Of a stretch of 64,000 nt of DNA, positions 15,924 through 23,816 are shown piece by piece (positions within the stretch are counted from its first letter, which is position 1; every line of letters begins with the position of its first letter). This DNA is from Acidovorax sp. CF316. Lineage in GTDB: Bacteria; Pseudomonadota; Gammaproteobacteria; Burkholderiales; Burkholderiaceae_C. Both the position numbers and the translations under genes were made by a program. Below the pieces are notes generated by a model, which worked only from the letters and a program-made list of their open reading frames with translations, had not been told where the DNA came from and did no database searches. The DNA lies in assembly GCF_000276605.1 (NCBI RefSeq), contig NZ_AKJX01000178.1, forward strand, positions 1 through 64,000, given 5' to 3'.

Positions 15924-18900
15924 ATGGCGCTTCCCTTTTACGCAGAGCTGCGCTGCGTCTCCAATTTCACGTTCCTTGTCGGGGCCAGCTGGCCTGACGA
16001 GCTGGTCGAGCGCGCCAAGGAACTGGGCTACAGCGCCATTGCCATCACCGACGAATGCACGCTGGCCGGTGTCGTGCGCGCGCATGTCGCCGCCAAGAAG
16101 GAGGGACTGCAGTTGCTGGTGGGCTCGCAGTTCAGGGTGCAGGCCGCCCTGCCTTTCACGATGGTGGTGCTTGCGCAGAACCTCGACGGCTATGGGAACC
16201 TCTGCCAGTTCATCACGCGGCTGCGGCGCACCGCCGAGAAAGGCACTTACCTTCTCGAACGGTCAACCATCGAAGGCGATGCGCTGGCCGACTGCCTGGT
16301 GATGGTGACGCCCGACCGGACAGGGACGGACGAGCAGCTGGAGGAACTGGGGCGCTGGACCTTGACGCACTTCATCGGGCGAACCTGGATTGGCGTGGAC
16401 CTGAACCGCCGCATCGATGACGAGCTGTGGCTGCACCGCATGCGGGAGTTGTCTGCGCTGACTGCCATACCGCTGGTGGCCATGGGCGATGTGCACATGC
16501 ACCGGCGCAGCCGCAAACCACTACAGGACGTGATGACCGCCACCAGGGTAGGTCGGCCCCTGACCGAGTGCGGCTACGAGCTGCAGCGCAGTGCCGAGCG
16601 ACATCTGCGCAGCCGCCTGCGCTTGGCACAGACCTACCCCGATGAATTGCTGGCTGAAACGATTCGCGTGGCTGAGCGATGCACCTTCAGTCTCGACGAG
16701 CTGAGATACCAGTACCCGGACGAAGTCGTTCCAGAGGGCCACACCCCTGCCAGCTACCTGCGGCAGGCCACCTACGAAGGCGCCGGCCGCCGCTGGCCGC
16801 ACGGCATCACCGCGAAGGTGCAGGCGCAGATAGAGCATGAGCTGGAGCTGATCTGCGACCTGCACTACGAGCACTACTTCCTCACTGTGTTCGACATCGT
16901 CAGCTTCGCGCGCTCCCAGCACATCCTCTGCCAGGGCCGTGGGTCCGCTGCGAACAGCGTGGTCTGCTATTGCCTGGGCGTGACCGAGGTGGACCCAGAT
17001 CGCATGTCGACGCTGTTCGAACGCTTCATCAGCAGGGAGCGCAACGAGCCGCCGGACATCGATATCGACTTCGAGCACCAGCGCCGCGAAGAAGTGATCC
17101 AGTACCTGTACACAAAATACGGAAGGGACCGCGCTGCATTGGCAGCGATTGCGGTGACGTACGGACCCAAGTCAGCGATACGCGATGTCGGCAAGGCACT
17201 TGGCTTCAGCCTTGAAACCGTGGATGCCCTGGCCAAAGGGCACCAGTGGTGGGACGGCGAAGGTGTGCGGCTTGAGCGCTTCGAGGAACTAGAGTTGTCC
17301 GAGAACGACCTGGCAGTGAAGCAGCTCATCTTGCTGGCAAGCCAGCTGATTGGCTTTCCGCGGCATCTGTCACAGCACCCCGGTGGTTTTGTGCTCACGC
17401 GGGGTCTGCTCAGCCGCATGGTTCCGATCCAGAACGCGAGCATGGAAGACCGCACGGTCATCGAATGGGACAAGGACGACCTGGATGCAGTCGGTTTGCT
17501 CAAGGTCGATGTTCTAGCCCTGGGCATGCTCACGGCCATCCGCAAAGCCCTGACCCTGGTGGGCCGGCGCAAGGGGTACGACTTCGGGATGCAGGACATT
17601 CCAGTGGAGGACCGCGAAACGTACAAAATGATTTCTCGCGCGGACACGGTGGGCGTTTTCCAGGTGGAGAGCCGCGCGCAGATGTCGATGCTGCCGAGGC
17701 TCAAACCACGGTGCTTCTACGACCTCGTGATCTCCGTGTCGATCGTGCGGCCCGGCCCGATCCAGGGCGGTATGGTGCACCCATACCTCAACCGCCGACA
17801 AGGCCTGGAACCTGTGATCTATCCGAGCGAGGATTTGAAGCAGGTGCTCAGCCGCACGCTGGGTGTGACGCTGTTCCAGGAGCAGGTCATGCAGGTGGCG
17901 ATGGTCGCCGCCGGCTTCACTGCAGGCGAGGCCGATGACCTTCGCCGCGCCATGGCGGCGTGGAAGAAGCGCGGCGGGCTGGAGAAGTACCAGACCAAGC
18001 TCATCGAGGGCATGAGGGCGCGGGGATATGACGAACCCTTTGCCCAGTCGATCTACCAGCAGATCAAGGGCTTCAGCGGGTACGGCTTTCCGGAAAGCCA
18101 TGCGGCCAGCTTTGCGTTGCTGGTCTATGCCAGCTGCTGGCTCAAGCGGCACGAGCCAGCAGCCTTTCTCACGGCACTGCTCAACTCGCAGCCGATGGGC
18201 TTTTACACGCCAAGCCAGCTTGTGCAGGATGCCAAGCGACACCGCGTGGAAGTGCGAAGGATCGACGTGATGCACAGCGCCGTCGAATCAACACTGGAGG
18301 ACTTGCCCACAATCCCTGCGGTGCGGCTTGGACTGCACATGGTTGCAGGCCTGCACGCCACTTCGGCCACGAAGATCGTCGAGGCCCGTGAAAACGGGCC
18401 GTTCGACAGTGCGGAAGACTTGGCCATGCGGGCAGGATTGGAACAGCACGAGATGAAGCTGTTGGCTGCAGCAGATGCGTTGCTCAGCCTGTCGGGCCAC
18501 CGCCGCCAGCAAGTGTGGGACGCTGCAGGCCTGCACTCGACGCCGGAGCTGCTGCAGGACGCACCGATCAACGAGGAGTATCTGGAGCTACAGGACGCCC
18601 CGGAGGGCGAGGAGATCGTGTGGGACTACGCATCCACCGGACTCACCCTGCGTCGGCATCCGTTGGCGCTACTACGGCCACGGATGGCGGCCAAGAAGCT
18701 GCTGTCGTCGCGCGATCTGCGCCATATCCCGGACGGCAGGGTGATCCGCACAGCTGGCATCGTGACCCTGCGGCAGCAGCCGTCCACGGCCAAAGGCACG
18801 ATCTTCGTATCTTTGGAAGACGAGTTTGGGACCGTGCAGGTGATCGTGTGGTCATCGGTAAGAGATGAGCAGCGGCAGGTGCTGCTGGAGTCCCGGGTGC

Positions 18901-19022
18901 TGGCGGTCAAAGGGGTTTGGCAGCGGCGGGGGCAGGTGACCAATCTGATCGCGGATCGGCTGGTCGATCTGACGCCATGGCTGGGGAGGCTGGGGCGGTT
19001 GGAGAGTCGGGATTTCAAGTAG
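15924..19022 (+). CDS. dnaE2: Error-prone DNA polymerase DnaE2 (ImuC)
   Basis: The predicted protein has 1032 residues, a normal DnaE2 length, starting at ATG 15924 (MALPFYAELRCVSNFTFLVG). The upstream in-frame Met would lie inside imuB. The N-terminal PHP domain is followed by the C-family polymerase palm with CQGRGSAANSVVCYCLGV and the catalytic aspartates in PPDIDIDF (377-383). KVDVLALGML, the helix-hairpin-helix region and a C-terminal OB-fold (GTIFVSLEDEFGTVQVIVW) follow. It performs translesion synthesis in the ImuA-ImuB-DnaE2 mutasome. It is the last gene of the LexA-controlled cassette. Confidence 0.95.
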   Translation: MALPFYAELRCVSNFTFLVGASWPDELVERAKELGYSAIAITDECTLAGVVRAHVAAKKEGLQLLVGSQFRVQAALPFTMVVLAQNLDGYGNLCQFITRLRRTAEKGTYLLERSTIEGDALADCLVMVTPDRTGTDEQLEELGRWTLTHFIGRTWIGVDLNRRIDDELWLHRMRELSALTAIPLVAMGDVHMHRRSRKPLQDVMTATRVGRPLTECGYELQRSAERHLRSRLRLAQTYPDELLAETIRVAERCTFSLDELRYQYPDEVVPEGHTPASYLRQATYEGAGRRWPHGITAKVQAQIEHELELICDLHYEHYFLTVFDIVSFARSQHILCQGRGSAANSVVCYCLGVTEVDPDRMSTLFERFISRERNEPPDIDIDFEHQRREEVIQYLYTKYGRDRAALAAIAVTYGPKSAIRDVGKALGFSLETVDALAKGHQWWDGEGVRLERFEELELSENDLAVKQLILLASQLIGFPRHLSQHPGGFVLTRGLLSRMVPIQNASMEDRTVIEWDKDDLDAVGLLKVDVLALGMLTAIRKALTLVGRRKGYDFGMQDIPVEDRETYKMISRADTVGVFQVESRAQMSMLPRLKPRCFYDLVISVSIVRPGPIQGGMVHPYLNRRQGLEPVIYPSEDLKQVLSRTLGVTLFQEQVMQVAMVAAGFTAGEADDLRRAMAAWKKRGGLEKYQTKLIEGMRARGYDEPFAQSIYQQIKGFSGYGFPESHAASFALLVYASCWLKRHEPAAFLTALLNSQPMGFYTPSQLVQDAKRHRVEVRRIDVMHSAVESTLEDLPTIPAVRLGLHMVAGLHATSATKIVEARENGPFDSAEDLAMRAGLEQHEMKLLAAADALLSLSGHRRQQVWDAAGLHSTPELLQDAPINEEYLELQDAPEGEEIVWDYASTGLTLRRHPLALLRPRMAAKKLLSSRDLRHIPDGRVIRTAGIVTLRQQPSTAKGTIFVSLEDEFGTVQVIVWSSVRDEQRQVLLESRVLAVKGVWQRRGQVTNLIADRLVDLTPWLGRLGRLESRDFK

Positions 19023-19319
19023 ACTGAAATTTCGCCATCACCGTCACCATGCAACTTGCGCTTTGCAGGACACCAGCGTTCCTGTAGTTATAGCTTTGCC
19101 AATTTTTTCTCCAGCAATGCTTCGAGCGTCGCTGCCTCCGGCAGAGAAGGGCGCGTTGGACCAACACGCTGCGCTAGCTTTTAACGGGTGCTTTGGAAAA
19201 CTAAAGCTTGGAACCAGGGAATTTTCGAGACGAGGGGGCTGACGCCACCCAAGTCAGCTAGCAACCTTCGAGCTTGGCAAATGCGCTATAACTGCGTTTC
19301 AACTCATTCTCGAAAGCCT

Positions 19320-19649
19320 ATGAACCGCGCTGATCTCATCGAAGTTATTGCTTCCAAGCACGACCTGTCCAAAGCCGCCGCTGGTGCAGTCCTCGAAACT
19401 CTCATCGACACCATTCAGACGGCAGTCAAGAAAGGTGACGCTGTCCAATTGGTAGGCTTCGGCACCTTCAAGTCTGCCAAACGTGCAGCACGCACCGGCA
19501 AGAATCCATCGACTGGGGCCGCGTTGAAGATCCCAGCATCCACCGTACCAAAGTTTGTGGCGGGCGCCAAGTTCAAGGCCGCTGTAGATCCTAAAGCGGC
19601 AAAGCGCAAGGCCGACAAGGCTGACAAGGCTGACAAGGCTGCAAAGTAA
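19320..19649 (+). CDS. HU-family nucleoid protein with Lys-rich tail
   Basis: The predicted protein has 109 residues. Residues 1-90 are a classic HU fold (MNRADLIEVIASKHDLSKAA, GFGTFKSAKRAARTGKNP) with the DNA-intercalating Pro in the arm (GKNPSTG). The C-terminal tail is an Ala/Lys repeat (KADKADKADKAAK, from three copies of GACAAGGCT), as seen in many Burkholderiales HU proteins, and adds non-specific DNA contacts. A possible -10 (TATAAC, 19287-19292) lies 28 bases before the ATG. The 297-base gap back to dnaE2 otherwise shows no feature. A terminator follows at 19684-19716. Confidence 0.9.
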   Translation: MNRADLIEVIASKHDLSKAAAGAVLETLIDTIQTAVKKGDAVQLVGFGTFKSAKRAARTGKNPSTGAALKIPASTVPKFVAGAKFKAAVDPKAAKRKADKADKADKAAK

Positions 19650-19683
19650 CTGCGCTTGAGGCCTTGTGCCGATACAACCAATC

Positions 19684-19716
19684 AACCGCCAAGGCTTGAG
19701 GCCTTCGGCGGTTTTT
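19684..19716 (+). terminator. Rho-independent terminator after HU
   Basis: AACCGCCAAGGC (19684-19695) pairs with GCCTTCGGCGGTT (19700-19712) with one bulged base and a short TTGA loop. A run of five T follows directly (19712-19716). It is placed 34 bases after the HU stop. Confidence 0.82.
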
Positions 19717-19769
19717 CATTTCTGGTGCCGCTTTCCAAATGTCGCAGCATATTCATACACAATGCGCCC

Positions 19770-20228
19770 ATGAATACTTTCTCGAATGCATTCCGCGCGG
19801 AAGTTGTCCGCATGGCTCGTAAAGAGCTGAAGCCAGAACTGCAGAGCATGCGCAAGGCGCTGACTTCCCATCGCTCGGAGATCGCCGCTTTGAAGCGTGA
19901 AGTGAAAGCACTGACGTCTCAGCTCAAAGCGACGCAACGCACTGTCAAGGTTCAGGAGAAAAGCCCAGCCAGTGAAGAAGCACCTGCACGCAAAGGCGGC
20001 AGAAAATGGGTATTCAAGCCCGAGGCCCTGGCCACCAAAAGAGCCGAGTTGGGCATCTCGCAGAAGGACATGGCCAAGCTCTTGCAGGCATCTTCACTAT
20101 CTGCGTACAAATGGGAATCCGGGAAGGCCCATCCACGTGCGGCGCAACTGGAACGAATCCACGAGGTGCTCGGTTTGGGTAAACGCAAAGCCCTTGCCCT
20201 CCTCGCCGAACACCCAGTAGCAGCTTAG
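19770..20228 (+). CDS. Small helix-turn-helix protein with coiled coil
   Basis: The predicted protein has 152 residues from ATG 19770. Residues 10-60 are a heptad-rich coiled coil (RMARKELKPELQSMRKALTS, ALKREVKALTSQLKATQRTV). Residues 80-135 form an XRE-type helix-turn-helix (KRAELGISQKDMAKLLQASS, LSAYKWESGKAHPRAAQLER) of the kind found in phage and toxin-antitoxin regulators. It probably binds DNA as a dimer. A convergent small gene ends 16 bases downstream. Targets are unknown and no autoregulatory operator was identified. Confidence 0.75.
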   Translation: MNTFSNAFRAEVVRMARKELKPELQSMRKALTSHRSEIAALKREVKALTSQLKATQRTVKVQEKSPASEEAPARKGGRKWVFKPEALATKRAELGISQKDMAKLLQASSLSAYKWESGKAHPRAAQLERIHEVLGLGKRKALALLAEHPVAA

Positions 20229-20244
20229 CACCGCTGCGGCAAGC

Positions 20245-20520
20245 TCAGGCTGCTTCGCCAGCCTCCAGCACCTTCGCCCCAAAGAAGATGCACTCCAACT
20301 TCTCATTGATGTAGTCCGACATCACAGGATGAAGCGGCAGGATCTGCCCGTTGTGCACATTGCACTGCGTGAAATCAATGCCCTTGGTGTTCGCGGCGCG
20401 GCAGGCTGTGATGTACTCATTCATGAGCCCTGCAAACTCGATGAATGAATGGTTGCGCACGCAGCTTGTCTCATGCAATTCTTTCACTGGTCGGACCAGA
20501 TACTCAGATCCAGCTGACAT
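20245..20520 (-). CDS. Small hypothetical protein
   Basis: The predicted protein has 91 residues beginning MSAGSEYLVRPVKELHETSC, with AGGA upstream of ATG 20520. It has globular protein composition (FIEFAGLMNEYITACRAANT, LHPVMSDYINEKLECIFFGA) with Cys at several positions but no recognised motif. It is convergent with the helix-turn-helix gene and lies 74 bases downstream of the enoyl-CoA hydratase start region of the next operon. Codon composition supports it as real; function is unknown. Confidence 0.6.
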   Translation of the reverse strand: MSAGSEYLVRPVKELHETSCVRNHSFIEFAGLMNEYITACRAANTKGIDFTQCNVHNGQILPLHPVMSDYINEKLECIFFGAKVLEAGEAA

Positions 20521-20594
20521 ACGACTTTCCTGGTCAGGAGCGCCGGCTATGCATCTTCAAAACTTGAGAATTCATTCTCTCTTAGGTGTCAGGC

Positions 20595-21434
20595 TCACTC
20601 GTCAGCTGCAACTTCACCATCGCCAGTGCTACTTCTGCGCGGATCTCTAAACACAGGCTCACGCTTTTGAGCAAATGCATCCAGCCCCTCGGCCAGGTCC
20701 GCGCTGCGCGCATAGCTTGCAAACGCGCCGATCTCGGCGCGCGCTGCTGCGCGGGGACCGGACTGCAGGCCGCGGCGCAGCAGTTGCTTAATTGTTTGAA
20801 GACCCAGGGGACTGTGCCGAGCCAGCATGCGTGCCAAGCTTTGCACCGCGCCGGTCAGCTCATCGTCTGCCACCACTTGGTTGACAAGGCCCCATTGCTC
20901 CAGGGTACGGGCCGGCAACAGCTCGGCGCTGAGCAACAGGTAGTTGGCCCGGTTCGCGGCGATCTTGCGCGGCAGGCGGGCCGATGAGCCCCCCGCGGGA
21001 ATGATGCCGTAGCGCGCATGCCCGTCGCCAATGCGTGCGGACTCCGCGGCAATGACCAGGTCGCAGCACAACAGCAGCTCCAGCCCGCCGGCCACGGCCA
21101 CGCCATTGACGGCGCCGATGACCGGCATGGGCAGATCCTCGATGCGGTCGAAAACCTGCTGGGCATAGCGCAGCCGGGCCAAGAGGCGGTCGGTCGTGGG
21201 CTCGGCCAGATCGGCCTGGAAGCCGCGCAGGTCGCCCCCGGCGCAGAAGGCCTTGCGGCCCGCGCCGGTGATGACCACGCAGCGCACGGCACCGCTGTCC
21301 CTGTGCAGGTCTTCAACTGCCTCGGCCAGTTGCTCCAGCATGGGCAGGGACAGCGCATTCATGCTCGCAGGGTGGTCGAGCGTGAGCCACTCCTCCCCGT
21401 CCTTGCGCTCCCTGCCGATCAGGCGTTCCGTCAT
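20595..21434 (-). CDS. Enoyl-CoA hydratase/isomerase
   Basis: The predicted protein has 279 residues from ATG 21434, behind AGGAG, which rules out the longer upstream frame. It has the crotonase fold: LDHPASMNALSLPMLEQLAE, the oxyanion loop FCAGGDL and AVNGVAVAGGLELLLCCDLV, with a Glu in the AGGLELLL helix. The family adds water to, isomerises or cleaves 2-enoyl-CoA thioesters. It is the last gene of the SDR-thiolase-hydratase set divergent from the GAF/PucR regulator, so it is expected to act in beta-oxidation-like shortening of the acyl-CoA made by the ligase at 32.3-34.2 kb. Confidence 0.85.
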   Translation of the reverse strand: MTERLIGRERKDGEEWLTLDHPASMNALSLPMLEQLAEAVEDLHRDSGAVRCVVITGAGRKAFCAGGDLRGFQADLAEPTTDRLLARLRYAQQVFDRIEDLPMPVIGAVNGVAVAGGLELLLCCDLVIAAESARIGDGHARYGIIPAGGSSARLPRKIAANRANYLLLSAELLPARTLEQWGLVNQVVADDELTGAVQSLARMLARHSPLGLQTIKQLLRRGLQSGPRAAARAEIGAFASYARSADLAEGLDAFAQKREPVFRDPRRSSTGDGEVAADE

Positions 21435-21454
21435 GAGTCGTCTCCTGGCCCGCG

Positions 21455-22660
21455 CTATACGCGTTCGAAGATGGCGGCTATGCCCTGCCCGCCGCCGATG
21501 CACATGGTGGCCAGGCCGTAGCGGGCGCCCACGCGCTGCATCTCATAGACCAGCTTCACGGTGATGATCGCCCCGGTGGCCCCGACCGGGTGGCCCAGTG
21601 AGATACCGCTGCCGTTCGGGTTGACCTTCTCGGGATCGAAGCCCAGCATCTTGCTCACGGCGCAGGCCTGCGCGGCAAAGGCCTCGTTGGACTCGATCAC
21701 CCCCAGGTCCGCCACGGACAGGCTCGCGCGCTGCAGTGCCAGTCGCGTCGCGGGCACGGGGCCGATGCCCATGTAGGCCGGGTCTACCCCCGCATGGGCA
21801 TAGGAAACCAGCCGTGCCAGGGGCTGCAGGCCGTGGCGCTGCACCGCGTCGCCACTGGCCAGCACCACGGCGGCGGCGCCGTCGTTGATGCCGGAGGCAT
21901 TGCCTGCGGTGACCGTGCCGCCCTCTTTCTTGAACAGGGGCCGCAGGCCGGCCAGTTCGCCGGCATCGGTGCCGGGGCGCACATGTTCGTCCTGCGCGAA
22001 CACCACGGTCTTGCCCTTGGCCCGAGTCTCGATGAGCAGGATCTGGTCCTGGAAGCGCCCCGCCGCAATGGCAGCGCTGGCACGCGCGTGGCTCTGGGCG
22101 GCCAGCTCGTCCTGCTCGCTGCGCGAGACGTCGTGGCGCTCGGCCACGTTCTCGGCGGTGACGCCCATGAGGATGCGGTTGAACGGGTCGGTCAGCGCTC
22201 CGGTCAGCGTGTCCTGCAGGGCCACGTCGCCCATGCGCTGGCCCCAGCGCGTGGAGGGCGAGAGAAAGGGCGCGCGGCTCATGCTTTCGGCGCCACCGCC
22301 CACGGCGATGTCGGCATCGCCCAACATCACGGCCTGGGCCGCGCTCAACACCGCCTGCAGGCCCGAACCGCACAGGCGGTTGAGCGTGAGCGCCGGCACC
22401 CCGAACGGCAGGCCGGCCTGCAGCGTGGCGATGCGGGCCAGGTAGGCGTCGCTGGGCTCGGTGGGGATCACCTGCCCGAAGACGACATGGCCCACGGCAT
22501 CGGCCGCCGCACCGCTGCGGCGCAGCGCCTCTGCCGTAACGCTGGCAGCCAATGCGCTGGGTGCCACGTCGCGCAGGCTGCCACCGAAGGAACCGATTGC
22601 CGTGCGCACGGCGGAGACGACAAAGACCTCCTGGGTGCCCATGGGGGTGCTCCCGCTCAT
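21455..22660 (-). CDS. Acetyl-CoA C-acetyltransferase-type thiolase
   Basis: The predicted protein has 401 residues; ATG 22660 overlaps the SDR stop (ATGA). An alternative start is 22642. Active-site residues are all present: Cys97 in NRLCGSGLQA, His357 in GISLGHPVGATGA and Cys387 in MCIGGGQG. Length and motifs fit a biosynthetic- or degradative-type thiolase. In this operon, between an SDR and a crotonase, it most likely cleaves a 3-oxoacyl-CoA with CoA as the last step of a beta-oxidation turn. Strongly translationally coupled to the SDR. Confidence 0.92.
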   Translation of the reverse strand: MSGSTPMGTQEVFVVSAVRTAIGSFGGSLRDVAPSALAASVTAEALRRSGAAADAVGHVVFGQVIPTEPSDAYLARIATLQAGLPFGVPALTLNRLCGSGLQAVLSAAQAVMLGDADIAVGGGAESMSRAPFLSPSTRWGQRMGDVALQDTLTGALTDPFNRILMGVTAENVAERHDVSRSEQDELAAQSHARASAAIAAGRFQDQILLIETRAKGKTVVFAQDEHVRPGTDAGELAGLRPLFKKEGGTVTAGNASGINDGAAAVVLASGDAVQRHGLQPLARLVSYAHAGVDPAYMGIGPVPATRLALQRASLSVADLGVIESNEAFAAQACAVSKMLGFDPEKVNPNGSGISLGHPVGATGAIITVKLVYEMQRVGARYGLATMCIGGGQGIAAIFERV

Positions 22661-23631
22661 GCCTGTGCAGCCGCCGGCTCGCGGGCAGCGCGGGCCTTGA
22701 GCAGCTCGCGCTTGGACTGGTCGAACCCGGTGGCAGGAACGATCTCGCCGCGCCGCTCGACCAGGGCCGGCGCGTTCAGCGCGATCAGCTCGGGCGCCAG
22801 CGGGCCGTCGCCCGCAAAGATGCCTTCGGTCATGGTGACGTTGGAGCAGGCAAAGGCGCCGGCACCCGCGCACAGAATGGTCTTGTTGGGCGCACTGCCC
22901 GAGACCAGGTACACCAGCCCCGGCGTGACACTGGCGGGCGTGAGCAGGTCCAGCTCTTCCTGCGCGAACAGTTCGTCGGTCATGCGCGTTGCGGCCGAGG
23001 GGGCCAGGCAGTTGACGTGCACGCCGTACTTGGCGCCTTCCATGGCCAGGGTCTGCATGAGCCCCACCAGCCCCATCTTGGCGGCGCTGTAGTTGGCCTG
23101 GCCGAAGTTGCCGAAGAGGCCCGAGGACGAGGTCGTCATCACGATGCGGCCATAGTTCTGGGCCTTCATGGTGTCCCACACGGCCTTGGTGCAGCGCACG
23201 GCGCCCATGAGGTGCACGTCGACGATGGCGGCGAAGTCCTCCAGGCTCATCTTGGAAAAGCTCTTGTCGCGCAGGAAGCCGGCGTTGTTGACCAGGATGT
23301 CGATGCGGCCCCAGCGCGCCAGGGTGGCGTCGACCATGCGCTGCACTTCGGCCGCGTCGGTGACCGAGGCGGCATTGGCCACGGCCTCGCCGCCCATGGA
23401 GATGATCTCCCGCACGACCGCGTCCGCTTCGGCGGACGAGGCAGCCGAGCCGTCGCGCGCCACGCCCAGGTCGTTGACGACGACCTTGGCGCCGCGCTGC
23501 GCGAGTTCGATGGCATGGGAACGCCCCAGGCCCCGGCCGGCGCCGGTCACGATGGCGACCTGCCCATCCAGGCGCAGGGTGGACAACAAGGGGTTGCCGG
23601 CAGGGCCGGACTTTTCAAACGTTGCAGACAT
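22657..23631 (-). CDS. Short-chain dehydrogenase/reductase, probable 3-hydroxyacyl-CoA dehydrogenase
   Basis: The predicted protein has 324 residues from ATG 23631; the much longer open frame upstream crosses the divergent promoter and is rejected. Rossmann motif VTGAGRGLGRSHAIELAQRG, NNAG, and the catalytic Ser...Tyr-x-x-x-Lys (TTSSSGLFGNFGQANYSAAK) are intact. The VVVNDLGVARDG insertion is characteristic of the MFE-2/17-beta-HSD4 branch that oxidises 3-hydroxyacyl-CoA. First gene of the three-gene operon with thiolase and hydratase. A shared ACAATGTG-N7-CACA motif lies 79-97 bases upstream of its start. Confidence 0.9.
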   Translation of the reverse strand: MSATFEKSGPAGNPLLSTLRLDGQVAIVTGAGRGLGRSHAIELAQRGAKVVVNDLGVARDGSAASSAEADAVVREIISMGGEAVANAASVTDAAEVQRMVDATLARWGRIDILVNNAGFLRDKSFSKMSLEDFAAIVDVHLMGAVRCTKAVWDTMKAQNYGRIVMTTSSSGLFGNFGQANYSAAKMGLVGLMQTLAMEGAKYGVHVNCLAPSAATRMTDELFAQEELDLLTPASVTPGLVYLVSGSAPNKTILCAGAGAFACSNVTMTEGIFAGDGPLAPELIALNAPALVERRGEIVPATGFDQSKRELLKARAAREPAAAQA

Positions 23632-23709
23632 GGTCGTCGATGGAGAGTGGTTGGCAGAGGGGGCCCTGGGGCGCGACAGCAGCGACTGTAGGCACCCGGC
23701 CCACAGCCA

Positions 23710-23728
23710 ACAATGTGTGTTTTTCACA
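23710..23728. promoter_or_regulatory. Candidate regulator site ACAATGTG-N7-CACA, copy 1
   Basis: Sits in the divergent region between the SDR operon and the GAF/PucR regulator gene. The same spaced motif recurs at 34488-34506 upstream of the acyl-CoA ligase. This suggests a common regulator, plausibly the neighbouring GAF/PucR protein (inference). Confidence 0.45.
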
Positions 23729-23816
23729 AGCAAGGCACCCGACACTGGGTAGTTCTCACAATGGCGCGCAGAGGCTTGCGCCATTACCCTTGACCACCTT
23801 TTCCAGGCCCACGCCC

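Noticed and set aside
19608-19646. Tandem GACAAGGCT repeat
   Set aside because: It encodes the ordinary Lys/Ala tail of the HU protein.
21794-23092. Plus-strand frame of about 432 codons
   Set aside because: Antisense to thiolase and SDR genes with intact active sites.
23622-23816. N-terminal extension of the GAF/PucR regulator from an upstream ATG
   Set aside because: It would overlap the divergent SDR start and its promoter, and the residues look non-coding.
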